Positions 31,062-40,188 of a stretch of DNA of 64,000 nt are shown here, piece by piece (the first letter of the stretch is position 1; every line of letters begins with the position of its first letter). A model generated the notes under the pieces. That model had not been told where the DNA came from. It did no database searches and worked only from the letters and a program-made list of their open reading frames with translations. A program made the position numbers and the translations under genes. Location of the stretch: contig CAIXFN010000076.1 of assembly GCA_903918755.1 (NCBI GenBank), positions 62,001 to 126,000 on the forward strand, read 5' to 3'. The DNA is from an uncultured Pedosphaera sp. (GTDB taxonomy: Bacteria > Verrucomicrobiota > Verrucomicrobiia > Limisphaerales > Pedosphaeraceae).

Positions 31062-32168
31062 ATGTTTTCGCGCATTCTAACCCTCGTCATCAAGGAACTC
31101 CAGGCGCTGCTGCGGGACCGGCAAAGCCGCGCGCTTCTGATCATGCCCGTGGTGCTGCAACTGGCGCTGTTTCCCTTCGCGGCGACGTTGGAAGTCAAAA
31201 ACAACACGCTGGCGGTCTTCAATGAGGACAGCGGTCGGGAGTCCACCGAATTGATGCAACGATTAGCGCGGGCGAAAGCCTTCACCGAATTGCTCACGTT
31301 GCATAGTGAAGCCGAGCTGCGCCACGCCATTGACAATCAGCAGGCGTTGATCGCCCTCCGCTTTCCGCCGGGATTTTCCCGCGACATCGTGGCCGGCCGG
31401 CCGGCAAAACTGCAGGCCATCCTCGATGGCCGCCGTTCCAACAGCGGCCAGATTGCCCTCGGTTACATCCAACAAATCATCAATACCTACACGGGTGAAA
31501 GGTTGGCCGCCGGACAAAAAAAGGCCCCTTCCCAATTGGTGGTCCGGACTTGGTTCAACCCCAATCTCGATTATGTCTGGCACATCCTTCCCAGCCTGGT
31601 CGCCATCATCACCACCTTAACGACGCTGATTGTCACCTCGCTCTCGGTGGCCCGCGAGCGCGAACAGGGAACCTTCGACCAATTGCTCGTTTCACCACTG
31701 ACTCCGGGCATGATTATGGTGGGCAAAACCATTCCGGCGATGCTGGTGGCCATGACGCAGGGAACTGTCATTTTAATGGGAGCCGTCTTTCTCTATCGCA
31801 TCCCCTTCCAGGGGTCGCTGCTGCTGCTCTACGGGAGCATGATTCTATACATTTTGGCGCTAGCGGGCTTTGGCTTGTTGATCTCCTCCGTCTGCGCCAC
31901 GCAGCAACAGGCCTTTCTCGGCGTGTTCAGCTTTGTGATGCCCGCCATCCTGCTTTCCGGCTACACCTCGCCGATGGATAACATGCCACTGTGGCTGCAA
32001 TATTTGGACTGGATCAACCCACTGAGTCATTTCATCATCATTGTGAAGGGGATTTTCCTCAAAGACGCCGGCTTCGTTACGTTGCTGCCGAATCTATTCC
32101 CTCTGCTGGTCATAGCGGTTGCCACCTTGGGAGTCGCCGACTGGATGTTTCGTCGGCGTTTGGGATGA
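31062..32168 (+). CDS. ybhR: ABC-2 permease (YbhR-like)
   Basis: A 368-residue homologue of the preceding permease, starting at ATG 31062 (MFSRILTLVIKELQALL), 2 bp after its stop. The open frame extends upstream but that part overlaps ybhS. The topology is the same: one N-terminal helix ('ALLIMPVVLQLALFPFAATL'), a periplasmic domain, then five helices beginning 'LPSLVAIITTLTTLIVTSLSV'. 'REREQGTFDQLLVSPLTPGMIMVGK' is the coupling region (pieces). 'INPLSHFIIIVKGIFLK' near the end is the typical last motif. It completes the export complex. Confidence 0.9.
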   Translation: MFSRILTLVIKELQALLRDRQSRALLIMPVVLQLALFPFAATLEVKNNTLAVFNEDSGRESTELMQRLARAKAFTELLTLHSEAELRHAIDNQQALIALRFPPGFSRDIVAGRPAKLQAILDGRRSNSGQIALGYIQQIINTYTGERLAAGQKKAPSQLVVRTWFNPNLDYVWHILPSLVAIITTLTTLIVTSLSVAREREQGTFDQLLVSPLTPGMIMVGKTIPAMLVAMTQGTVILMGAVFLYRIPFQGSLLLLYGSMILYILALAGFGLLISSVCATQQQAFLGVFSFVMPAILLSGYTSPMDNMPLWLQYLDWINPLSHFIIIVKGIFLKDAGFVTLLPNLFPLLVIAVATLGVADWMFRRRLG

Positions 32169-32202
32169 AAATGCGCGCGAGGATTCAACCGAGAATAAAT
32201 TC

Positions 32203-33633
32203 ATGAAAGCAAGCCTTCTTCTCCTATGCGCAGCCCTTGCCATGCTCGCGGGCGGTTGCCGGGTCGGTCCGGATTATCACTCGCCCAAAACCGACGTGCC
32301 CGGTCAGTGGGGCGCCCCACTCGCGGGTGGGGTGACGAACCGCGAAGCTTCCCCCGGCGGCTGGTGGAAAAATTTTCAGGAACCGGAACTCGATTCGTTG
32401 ATCGAACGGGCCGTGAAAACCAATCTCGACCTGCGCCTCGCGGAGGCGCGTGTGCGCCAGGCCCGGGCGCAGCAGGGATATGCCGAGGCCGACTTCGGGC
32501 CGAAGGTGAATGCCGCCGGCACGTACGCGCGGCAAAAGCAAAGTAAGAATCAACCCATTCTCGGAGCCATTCCCATCCCGCCCAACGTGCCGTTTGAGAA
32601 CAATTTCTACCAGGCCGGTTTCGATGCCTCCTGGGAGATTGATATTTTCGGGGGCAAACGCCGCGCGGCGGAAGCCGCCGCCGCCGAAGTGTCCGCCATG
32701 GAGGAGAGTCGCCAAGGCGTGCTGGTGACCCTGCTTTCCGAAGTGGCACGAAATTATTTCCTGATGCGCGGCTCGCAGGCGCAACTGGGCATCGCCCGGC
32801 AGCAGGTCAAAGCCCAGGCGGAGACCGTCGCCATCACCCAAAGTCGGATGGATCACGGAGCCGCGACGGAATTGGATGTGCAACGCGCGGAGGCTTTGAT
32901 CGATACGCTGCAAGCGCAGATTCCCCCGCTGGAAAGTGCCATCGAAACCTCCGTGCATCGGCTCGGCGTTTTGCTCCACCTGCCGCCGGATGCGCTGCGA
33001 CAGGAATTGTCGGTGACCGCCGCCATGCCGGCCTTGCCGCCCGAAGTGCCCGTCGGTTTGCCGTCGGATTTGTTGCGGCGGCGGCCCGATGTGCAAGGCG
33101 CGGAGCGCCGCCTCGCGGCGGAAACCGCCCGCATCGGCCAGACCAAGGCCGACTTGTTTCCGAAATTCTCCCTGACCGGTTCCGCCGGTCTGACGAGCGT
33201 GAGCACCAGCGATTTCTTTGCGCCCAGCAGCCGCACTTTTGCCATCGGTCCGACCGTGCAATGGCGGATATTTGATGCCGGCCGGGTTCGTGCCAACGTG
33301 CGCGCCCAAACCGCCGTCCGCGACCAAGCTTTCCTGACTTTTGAAGCAACCGTCCTGCAAGCGCTGGAGGACACGGAAAATTCCCTCGTTGCTTACGCCA
33401 AGGAACAAGAGCACCGGCAATGGCTGGACAAGGCTGCAACCGCCAACCAGAAGGCCGTGAACCTGGCCCGCCAACTTTATGAAAAGGGGCTGGGCAACTA
33501 TCTCAACCTGTTGGATGCGCAACGCACCTTATACACCGCGCAAACGCAACTGGTGCAGAGCCAAACCGCGGTGACCGTGAATCTGGTCGCGTTATACAAA
33601 GCGCTCGGGGGCGGCTGGGAAGAAAAGCGCTGA
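32203..33633 (+). CDS. NodT/TolC-family outer-membrane efflux lipoprotein
   Basis: A 476-residue protein starting at ATG 32203 with signal peptide and lipobox 'LAGG-C19'. 'RVGPDYHSP' follows, the standard start of RND/NodT outer-membrane factors. 'ARVRQARAQQGYAEADFGP', 'GFDASWEIDIFGGKRR', 'SEVARNYFLMRGSQAQL', 'RPDVQGAERRLAAETARIGQ' and 'YEKGLGNYLNLLDAQRTLY' are conserved in both outer_membrane efflux repeats. Two such repeats make a trimeric channel-tunnel. It is 34 bp after ybhR, completing a tripartite exporter; E. coli uses unlinked TolC instead. Confidence 0.92.
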   Translation: MKASLLLLCAALAMLAGGCRVGPDYHSPKTDVPGQWGAPLAGGVTNREASPGGWWKNFQEPELDSLIERAVKTNLDLRLAEARVRQARAQQGYAEADFGPKVNAAGTYARQKQSKNQPILGAIPIPPNVPFENNFYQAGFDASWEIDIFGGKRRAAEAAAAEVSAMEESRQGVLVTLLSEVARNYFLMRGSQAQLGIARQQVKAQAETVAITQSRMDHGAATELDVQRAEALIDTLQAQIPPLESAIETSVHRLGVLLHLPPDALRQELSVTAAMPALPPEVPVGLPSDLLRRRPDVQGAERRLAAETARIGQTKADLFPKFSLTGSAGLTSVSTSDFFAPSSRTFAIGPTVQWRIFDAGRVRANVRAQTAVRDQAFLTFEATVLQALEDTENSLVAYAKEQEHRQWLDKAATANQKAVNLARQLYEKGLGNYLNLLDAQRTLYTAQTQLVQSQTAVTVNLVALYKALGGGWEEKR

Positions 33634-33636
33634 TGG

Positions 33637-33680
33637 TCCCGGCCAGGTGAACCGGAAATATTCGCGCTTCCCGGCCGGGA
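33637..33680. terminator. weak hairpin between convergent efflux and kinase genes
   Basis: TCCCGGCC (33637-33644) pairs with GGCCGGGA (33673-33680) with a 28-nt loop, just after the efflux gene stop. There is no T-tract. The long loop makes this uncertain. Confidence 0.25.
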
Positions 33681-33692
33681 GGTTGAGGGGGG

Positions 33693-36101
33693 TTACTGCG
33701 GCATCCGCGTGGCGAAATCGATTTTCACGGTGGCGTCGAGGGGGGCGGCAGGGGCGACGACGGAGGAGGGAAGGGCGGCGGCGGGATGGCCCTGCCACCA
33801 GGCGATGCGGGCGGCCATGTTCCAATCGGTGGCGTGGGGACTAGTCAGGAGCAGGGCGTGGAGTTCCACGGCGGATTGCGGGCGGAGATTGGGCTCCTTC
33901 TCCAGGCAGCGGAGCAGGGTTTCCTCGAGTTCCGGACTGACCGGATTAGTGGTGCGGCGACTGGGTGGGATGACGGCCTCAGTCAGGTGTTTTTCGAAGA
34001 GCTCGATAACGGAGTCGGAATCGAAAACGTATTGGCCGGTGAGGAGGAAATAGCCGAGGGCGCCGACGGAGTAGATGTCGCCCCGGGGATCGCTACGGTC
34101 GGTATGTTTGATGGCCTCGGGAGGCATGAAGCTGGGGGTGCCCTCCAGGCCGTTGCCGACCTGGGTGTGGATGCGTTTTTTCGTGCCATCGCGGTATTCG
34201 CGCACGAGACCAAAATCCAGCACCTTGATGCAATCGGGAACACCGCCGCGGTGGCACAAAAAGATGTTGGCGGGCTTGATGTCGCGGTGAACCAGGCCCA
34301 GGGCATGGGCTTCGGCGAGAGCGTCGCAGACATTGGTCAGAATGTGAATGACGCGGCCTTCGGGCAGGAGCCCGTAGCGGGCCACCAACTCGTGGAGGTT
34401 CATGCCGCGCAAGTATTCCATGGCGTAATAGAAGACGCCTTCCGGGGTGTGGCCGTAGTCGAAGACCTGGATGGTATTCGGATGCGTGAGCTGGCAGGTG
34501 AGGCAGACTTCGCGTTCGAAACGTTTCAGGGCCTCCGAGTCGGCGCGGTCAGGCAGGAGTAGTTTGACGGCGGTGTCGCGGCGCATGAGGGCGTGACGGG
34601 CGCGGTAAACGACCCCCATGCCGCCTTCGCCGATTTTTTCCTCAAGGGTGTACTGGCCGAGTTGTTTCAACTTGAGTTCCACCTCGGTCAGGCGTTTCCG
34701 CCAGGTGACGTTGGCGTAGCTAAAGACAAACATGGCGGTGGAGCAGAAGACAAGGAGCAGGAACAGAAAGACAAAGATCAGTTTGATAACCTTGAGGGAG
34801 CGGTAGGCCTCGGTGGCGTCGATCTGCGTCGCGACGCCGAAGCCATAATGCGGCAGCCAGCGCCAGGCGCCCACCACCTGGGTGCCCCGGTAATCCCGGG
34901 TGGGTTCCAATTCCTCGCCTTCGGAGCCGGCCACCGCGCTGGCGACGATGAAGGTGAGGGGCTTGCTGCCGTCCACCTCCGCGGCGCCCGGGTCATGCAA
35001 GCGGAGATTGAGTGCGGAGGTGGTGTTGGTGGCATCCAGGAGGCCGAGGGCACGCAATTGGTCATCGAAGCGGCTGCGGGAGATCAGGAGACCGCGCTGG
35101 TCGAAGGCGTAGGTTTCGCCGGATTCACCAGAACTGGCCACGGAGAGAATGCGGGAGAATTCGAGGTTGGGATTGATCACCAGGGCGAGGGCTCCGACAA
35201 TTTTGCCGGCGGCATCGCGGATGGGCGCCGCGACTTGCATGAGCGTGAGATCGCCGCGCCGGCCGCGGGGCGGCCCGCCGGATTGACCCAGACTCCGGCC
35301 CGGAGGGCCATTGGTGTCGCCCGGCCCGGGGAATCCGTCGGGCGGCGGCGGGCCACCGTTCGGTCCGGCCCCGGGGTTTTCTCCCGGCGGCAGGCCTTCC
35401 GGCCGGGGAAAACCGGCGAAGGCAAAGTCATTGGAGCCGTCGCGATTGGGGGGGCCTTCCAAGGTGGGGAGATCGAAACGGCGAAAACCATTGGTGCGGC
35501 CGCGACCCTGACCGGCGGTGTCCCCGGAAAATCCATTCCGATTCCGGCCGCCCCGGCGGTTGGGGCGGTTGGGGGGCGGTTCCGGGCGGTAGGGAGTGAT
35601 GATGACGGCCTGGCCGGAGGCAAACAATGCGGCGAACTTGTTGGTATGGGCTTCCACCACCGGGAGGCCGACGAGCCAGGGGCCGCCCTGGCCCACGTTG
35701 GCAGTGATATAAAAGTTGGTATTGGCCTGACGCACCAATTGGGCGGCGTCATAGCCGGCTTGTTTCAAGCGGGGATCCAGGTAGCGGCCGAATTCACTGA
35801 AGCCGTTGCGGGAACCACCGGCGCCGAAACCGACGCGATTGGTGGCCGCGTGTTCCAGGATGGCGGTGCTCAGCTTGCGGACCTGGGGTTCCTCGGCGAG
35901 CATTTCCGCGAGCCGGATCTGGTTGGTCATCCAGAATTCGAGGGCGGTGACATTGGCGGTGAGGGTGGCCTGCAACTCAGCGTGCAATTGCAGTTCGACC
36001 GTCTGCCGCAGCCGCTCGTTGCCCCACCAGCCCACCACGGCCACCAGTCCGGCAATCAGCAGGGGCAAAATCCAAATTGGCTGTTTAAAACGGCGGGTCA
36101 T
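33693..36101 (-). CDS. membrane Ser/Thr protein kinase with extracytoplasmic sensor domain
   Basis: An 802-residue protein if started at MTRRFKQPIW (36101); the open frame begins earlier, but the preceding residues are basic and unlike a leader. A first membrane segment ('WILPLLIAGLVAVVGWW') leads to a ~430-residue periplasmic, Cache-like region ('ILSVASSGESGETYAFDQRGLLI'). This holds a Gly/Pro/Arg-rich insertion at ~185-290. A second membrane segment ('IKLIFVFLFLLLVFCSTAMF') is followed by a PknB-type kinase: glycine loop 'IGEGGMGVVYRA', Lys in 'TAVKLLL', catalytic loop 'HRDIKPANIFL', 'LDFGLV' and 'GTPSFMPPE'. All key residues are present. It starts 34 bp after the hydrolase stop, so the two are probably co-transcribed. 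Confidence 0.88.
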   Translation of the reverse strand: MTRRFKQPIWILPLLIAGLVAVVGWWGNERLRQTVELQLHAELQATLTANVTALEFWMTNQIRLAEMLAEEPQVRKLSTAILEHAATNRVGFGAGGSRNGFSEFGRYLDPRLKQAGYDAAQLVRQANTNFYITANVGQGGPWLVGLPVVEAHTNKFAALFASGQAVIITPYRPEPPPNRPNRRGGRNRNGFSGDTAGQGRGRTNGFRRFDLPTLEGPPNRDGSNDFAFAGFPRPEGLPPGENPGAGPNGGPPPPDGFPGPGDTNGPPGRSLGQSGGPPRGRRGDLTLMQVAAPIRDAAGKIVGALALVINPNLEFSRILSVASSGESGETYAFDQRGLLISRSRFDDQLRALGLLDATNTTSALNLRLHDPGAAEVDGSKPLTFIVASAVAGSEGEELEPTRDYRGTQVVGAWRWLPHYGFGVATQIDATEAYRSLKVIKLIFVFLFLLLVFCSTAMFVFSYANVTWRKRLTEVELKLKQLGQYTLEEKIGEGGMGVVYRARHALMRRDTAVKLLLPDRADSEALKRFEREVCLTCQLTHPNTIQVFDYGHTPEGVFYYAMEYLRGMNLHELVARYGLLPEGRVIHILTNVCDALAEAHALGLVHRDIKPANIFLCHRGGVPDCIKVLDFGLVREYRDGTKKRIHTQVGNGLEGTPSFMPPEAIKHTDRSDPRGDIYSVGALGYFLLTGQYVFDSDSVIELFEKHLTEAVIPPSRRTTNPVSPELEETLLRCLEKEPNLRPQSAVELHALLLTSPHATDWNMAARIAWWQGHPAAALPSSVVAPAAPLDATVKIDFATRMPQ

Positions 36102-36135
36102 GCAATCGGAAGGGTGGCAACCAGATGAAGGGGAA

Positions 36136-37260
36136 TCACTTCGCCGACTCCCGCAGTAATTCCGCCAGGTAATCCTGCCAGAGGGCGGCGATGGTGTGGG
36201 AGCCATGGCCGCGGGTTTGGTCACTGAGCGGCAGGAGCGCGGCCCGGCCGTGTTTCACGCGTTTGATCTCGCGTTCCAGGATACCCAACTCGGGCGGGTT
36301 GATCAGGTCATCCGCGGAGTTTACGGCCATCAAGGGGGCGGTGATTTTCTCCAGGTAGGGGCCGGGATCGTAATCGCGCGAAGCGGCGAGGGCGTACATG
36401 ACATCATTGGCATCCAGGGCTTTCAGGGAAGCGTCCACGGCGGCGTCAAACATGCGATCGGCATCGGCCCGCGTGGGGGCTTCTTTCTGGCGGAGGACCG
36501 GATTACTGGCCATGAAATAGAGGACTTCGGCGGCGATGCGGAGGCCACGGGGTTGCTGGTGGTATTCGCCGTCCTGCCATTCCGAATCCGTGCGAATGGC
36601 GTCGATGATCATGCGCCGCCAGGCGCGGTTGCGCCCGGAAATCTGGGTAGGGAGACTGGCCAGGGGGAGCAGGGCATCCATGAATTCGGGGTGGGTGCCG
36701 CCCCAGAGCCAGGTATGCATACCGCCCATAGAGGTGCCCATCACCAAACGCAAGTGCGTGATATGCAGGCCCTCGGTTAGGAGTCGGTATTGGGCGGCAA
36801 CCATGTCCCGGTAACCGTATTGCGGGAAATGGGCGTGCAAACCGTCGCTGGGTTTGCTGGATTGGCCGTGGCCGAGGTTGTCCGGTAACACGATGAAATA
36901 GCGGGTGGCGTCGAGCAGTTGTCCGGGGCCGAACAAGGCGCCGGCAAATTCCGCGCGGATGAAATTACCGCCCTGGCCGGTGGTGCCGTGCAGGATCAGG
37001 ACGGCGTTGGTGACCACGCCCCGCGCATCCCGCAGCGGAGTGCCGACGGTGCGAAAGTGCATTCGCAATTCGGGTAATTTTTCCCCGGTTTGGAACGAGA
37101 AATCGTGAATCACGAAGTCCGCCTGCTTTGGCGTGGGATATTCCGCGGCGCGCGTGGGGACGGGGGACAGGAGCAAAAAGCCGCAGCCCAGGAGATGAAC
37201 TCCCACGGTCCGGAGCCAGGAGCAACCGGGGAACGGGACGCCGCCAGCGTTACGCTTCAT
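36136..37260 (-). CDS. exported alpha/beta hydrolase of the homoserine O-acetyltransferase (MetX-like) family
   Basis: A 374-residue protein with an N-terminal signal peptide ('VGVHLLGCGFLLLS', cut near TRAAE), unlike cytosolic MetX. 'AVLILHGTTGQGGNF' holds the oxyanion region, 'LVMGTSMGGMHTWLWGG' the Ser nucleophile, 'MAVNSADDLINPPE' the Asp and 'RGHGSHTIA' the His. The family includes homoserine and serine acyltransferases but also plain hydrolases. Export makes a methionine-pathway role unlikely, since acetyl-CoA is cytosolic. It precedes the Ser/Thr kinase on the same strand. Substrate unknown. Confidence 0.8.
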   Translation of the reverse strand: MKRNAGGVPFPGCSWLRTVGVHLLGCGFLLLSPVPTRAAEYPTPKQADFVIHDFSFQTGEKLPELRMHFRTVGTPLRDARGVVTNAVLILHGTTGQGGNFIRAEFAGALFGPGQLLDATRYFIVLPDNLGHGQSSKPSDGLHAHFPQYGYRDMVAAQYRLLTEGLHITHLRLVMGTSMGGMHTWLWGGTHPEFMDALLPLASLPTQISGRNRAWRRMIIDAIRTDSEWQDGEYHQQPRGLRIAAEVLYFMASNPVLRQKEAPTRADADRMFDAAVDASLKALDANDVMYALAASRDYDPGPYLEKITAPLMAVNSADDLINPPELGILEREIKRVKHGRAALLPLSDQTRGHGSHTIAALWQDYLAELLRESAK

Positions 37261-37322
37261 GGCGTCAGGTTAGGGCATCCGGGGCGGGTTGGAAAGCGGG
37301 ATGTCGGCGGGACGCCGCGAGG

Positions 37323-37350
37323 TTGACGCCGTTGTCGATTTGGGTAGAGT
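37323..37350 (+). promoter_or_regulatory. candidate promoter of the TIGR03067-like gene
   Basis: TTGACG (37323-37328) and TAGAGT (37345-37350) are separated by 16 bp. Transcription would start ~12 nt before the ATG at 37369. The -10 is a moderate match only. Confidence 0.4.
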
Positions 37351-37368
37351 TGGGCAACCAAATTCCTT

Positions 37369-37854
37369 ATGAAACTCATCCGGGGTAACTTACATAAATT
37401 CCGGCTGGCCGTCTGGCTGGCGCTGGTCACACTGACGTTGGTTACCGCGCGGGCGGGTGACCCGGAAGCCGCCAAAAAGGACCAGGCGGCCATCCAGGGG
37501 AAATGGATTTTGACGGCCGGCTCCCGGGACGGGACGATGTTTACCCCGGAATTCATTGTCAACTCCACGCGGGTGGCCAAGGGGGATGAGGTCACGGTGA
37601 TCATTCGCGGCCAGCTCATGATGAAGGCGAAATTCACGCTGGACCCGACGCAGAAGCCCAAGACGATTGACTATGAAGTCAGCGGCGGTCCCTACACGGG
37701 CGCCACCCAATTGGGCATTTATGAAATTGACGGGGACAAGGTGAAATTCTGCTTTTCCACCCCGGGCTCAAAACGGCCGACGACGTTTGTCACCAAGGCG
37801 AGTGACGGCCATACCCTTTCCTGCTGGACGCGGGAGACGCCCCCGGCCAAATAA
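37369..37854 (+). CDS. small secreted TIGR03067-like protein
   Basis: A 161-residue protein with a signal peptide ('WLALVTLTLVTARAG'). 'DQAAIQGKWILTAGSRDG', 'FTLDPTQKPKTIDYEV', 'GIYEIDGDKVKFCFSTPG' and 'RPTTFVTK' fit the TIGR03067 family, found mostly in Planctomycetes and Verrucomicrobia with the core order 'L.G.W', 'P.k.iD', 'giY.ldgD.l..c'. It probably forms a small beta-barrel; no function is established. It stands alone between two minus-strand operons. Confidence 0.8.
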   Translation: MKLIRGNLHKFRLAVWLALVTLTLVTARAGDPEAAKKDQAAIQGKWILTAGSRDGTMFTPEFIVNSTRVAKGDEVTVIIRGQLMMKAKFTLDPTQKPKTIDYEVSGGPYTGATQLGIYEIDGDKVKFCFSTPGSKRPTTFVTKASDGHTLSCWTRETPPAK

Positions 37855-37878
37855 GGGCGCGGGGACGGGCGGCGGCGG

Positions 37879-38607
37879 CTAGAGGGAGCCGTCGGTCTTG
37901 GGTTGGGAGCCCTTGGAATTCATGTACCGAACCACCGCCTCGGTGCGGGTGCTGACGTGTAATTTCTCAAAAACGTGTTTCAGGTGGCTGCAGACGGTAT
38001 CGATGCTGATTTCCAGTTTGTCGGCAATCAGTTTGTTGGAGAAGCCCTGGGACAACAGCACCAGGATTTGTTCCTCGCGAACGGAGAGGCGCACGGATTC
38101 ATCCCGGGTTTTGGCCTTGAGCCGGAAGGATTCGATGACCCGGCGGGCAATCTGGCTGGTCATGGGGGCGCCGCCGCCCAGCACATCGAGCAGGGCGGCC
38201 CGCAAATCGGCGGGTTTCGTGCGTTTCAAGAGATAACCGTCGGCGCCCGCTTCGAGCGCGAGAAAGACCAGTTCCTGGTCATCCATGGCGGTGAGAATCA
38301 CGATCTGGGAACCGGGCAGCAGGGCTTTCAAGCGCACGGTACATTCGATGCCCGACATGCGGGGCAGAAAGATGTCCATGAGGATGACGTCCGGTTGGTC
38401 CGCGGGGATGACGCGCACCGCCTCCTCGCCGGTGCCACAGGCGCAGACGCAAGTGAAATCCGGAAATGAATTGATGAGTTGAACCCAGCTTTCGCGGACT
38501 TTGGGTTGATCCTCGACCAGGGCGACGCGGATGGGCGGCCGGGCGGCGGAACGGGCTTGCCCGCGAAGGGGGGCCGACTTGGCAGATTTAACACTTGGTG
38601 GGGTCAT
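37879..38607 (-). CDS. NarL/FixJ-family response regulator
   Basis: A 242-residue regulator. The receiver domain (~25-145) has 'ALVEDQPKVRESW' with the acidic pocket, the phosphoacceptor Asp in 'DVILMDIFLPRMSGIEC' and 'IVILTAMDDQELV' with the Thr switch. The C-terminal LuxR helix-turn-helix (~175-235) reads 'LSVREEQILVLLSQGFSNKLIA' in pieces, then 'ISIDTVCSHLKHVFEKL'. It overlaps the histidine kinase gene by 20 bp, so the two form a coupled two-component system. Targets unknown. Confidence 0.92.
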   Translation of the reverse strand: MTPPSVKSAKSAPLRGQARSAARPPIRVALVEDQPKVRESWVQLINSFPDFTCVCACGTGEEAVRVIPADQPDVILMDIFLPRMSGIECTVRLKALLPGSQIVILTAMDDQELVFLALEAGADGYLLKRTKPADLRAALLDVLGGGAPMTSQIARRVIESFRLKAKTRDESVRLSVREEQILVLLSQGFSNKLIADKLEISIDTVCSHLKHVFEKLHVSTRTEAVVRYMNSKGSQPKTDGSL

Positions 38608-40129
38608 GGAGCGAACTCTGGGCGATCACAGATTTAGGTTTGGGCGCCGCGGTGGGCGGGTGAGCTGACGCGGGGCGGCTGGGTCCCCCCCACGAGCGGC
38701 GCTGCCGGTGGGTGAGGGGGACCAAAAATTCAATGCGGCAACCCCGGACGGGTTGACTGGTCAGCACGCAGGTGCCTCCCAATTCGCGCATGCGTTGCGA
38801 CAGGTTGGCGAGGCCATTGCGGCCGGGTTTTACAGCGGCCGGGTCAAACCCGCGGCCGTTGTCCTGGACGATGACGAGCAAGCGATTGCCCTGGCGGCGG
38901 ATCTGCAGATTCAACTCGGTGGCGGCGGAATACTTGACCGCGTTGTTAAGTGTTTCCTTGATGGCCAGCAACAGGTTGCGGCGCAAGGGCAGGTCAAACT
39001 CCGTGGCGGACATCTCCGGGTCCACCTCAAGGCGGCATTCGATCGTGGTTCGCTGGAGGAATTGCTGGGCGTAGCCGCATACGTAAGAGGCGAAGTCACG
39101 CAAGGTGTCGCGCTGGGGATTCACCGCCCAGAGCACTTCATCCATGGCCCCGAGCACCTCGCGGGCTTCCTCGCAAATCTGGTCAATCTGGACACGGGTG
39201 CGGGAATCGTCCGGGAGGCCGTTTTTGGCAACTTCGCCGTGGAGCACGAGTTGGGTGACGCGGGAGCCGAGATCGTCGTGGATATCGCGGGCGATGCGGG
39301 AGCGCTCCCGTTGGAGCAGCCAGCGTTCCTCCCGGTGGAACGCGAGCTGGGTCATCAGGCGGAAACTGATGAGGATAACGGCCCCGCACAGCGAAAGGAT
39401 GCCGATCTGAAACCAGCCGGTCTGCCAGAAATGGAGGTGGATGGGTTGGAGCGCGGGCATGACGTTGATGTTTTGCGGAGTCTTCCACCAAGGCGGGGAG
39501 CCGAAAGCGGCGCGGATGGTGGCCGCGGGCCATTGGCGTCGGGGCTCGGTCAATTTTTCCCAACCCGAGGTGCCTTCGGGCACAATGCGCCAGTCCTCGT
39601 CAGACTTGAGTTCCACCGTGGTGCCATCTGCGAACTCGAGGCGCAGACCCAGGAGCAGACCGGCAAAGCTGAATGAATTGAAGGCCTGCACGGCCAGGAC
39701 GTGCCGTCCCGGGATGAGGAGGGGGGTCAAATCGTAAAGAAACAATTCGCGCCATTCGGCGCCGCGACCGAGTTCCCGGCCATCAAGAAACAGAATGAAC
39801 TCGTTATCCGCAGTGATGCGAAGCTTGGCCCGGGTGATGGCATTGGATTGGGGCAGGTCAAAGGAGCGCCACAACTGGCAGCTCTGACCGTCAAAGGTAT
39901 TGGAGGCCCAAATCCAGGAGCCCAGGCCATTGGTGGCGTTGTAAAGATAGAGGGAGGCGCGGGCGAGGCTGGTGTCCGAGTTGGTGCCCTCCTGCGCGGT
40001 CACGGTGGGGGTGACGCCGGGCATCCGCAGGAGCAGGAGGAGAGCCAGGACCCCGGCGGGGGCCGGGGAAGGAAAGTGCGGAAGCAAACGCCGGAAACCG
40101 GGCGGAAAGGCGCGCATTGGCAGTGGCAT
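38588..40129 (-). CDS. membrane histidine kinase (HisKA_3) with a carbohydrate-binding-like sensor domain
   Basis: A 513-residue sensor. A signal/membrane segment ('GVLALLLLLRMPG') precedes a ~200-residue extracytoplasmic domain. Its pattern 'FDGQSCQLWRSFDLP', 'AKLRITADNEFILFLDGREL', 'YDLTPLLIPGRHVLAVQAFN' resembles the N-terminal beta-sandwich of alpha-L-rhamnosidase or beta-galactosidase-type proteins. A membrane helix follows ('WFQIGILSLCGAVILISFRL'), then 'RSRIARDIHDDLGSRVTQL', the HisKA_3 box with the phospho-His, and a HATPase with 'LLLAIKETLNNAVKYS' and 'VQDNGRGFD'. It is coupled to the NarL-type regulator. A sugar or polysaccharide signal is inferred from the sensor fold. Confidence 0.85.
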   Translation of the reverse strand: MPLPMRAFPPGFRRLLPHFPSPAPAGVLALLLLLRMPGVTPTVTAQEGTNSDTSLARASLYLYNATNGLGSWIWASNTFDGQSCQLWRSFDLPQSNAITRAKLRITADNEFILFLDGRELGRGAEWRELFLYDLTPLLIPGRHVLAVQAFNSFSFAGLLLGLRLEFADGTTVELKSDEDWRIVPEGTSGWEKLTEPRRQWPAATIRAAFGSPPWWKTPQNINVMPALQPIHLHFWQTGWFQIGILSLCGAVILISFRLMTQLAFHREERWLLQRERSRIARDIHDDLGSRVTQLVLHGEVAKNGLPDDSRTRVQIDQICEEAREVLGAMDEVLWAVNPQRDTLRDFASYVCGYAQQFLQRTTIECRLEVDPEMSATEFDLPLRRNLLLAIKETLNNAVKYSAATELNLQIRRQGNRLLVIVQDNGRGFDPAAVKPGRNGLANLSQRMRELGGTCVLTSQPVRGCRIEFLVPLTHRQRRSWGGPSRPASAHPPTAAPKPKSVIAQSSLHDPTKC

Positions 40130-40188
40130 AGGCTGGAAAATTAGCGCCCTTTGCCGGGTAAGCCAAGGCGCGGCAGTGGCAATCCAAG

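Noticed and set aside
37855-37878. Terminator between the TIGR03067-like gene and the response regulator
   Set aside because: The 24-bp gap is GC-rich but forms no stable inverted repeat.
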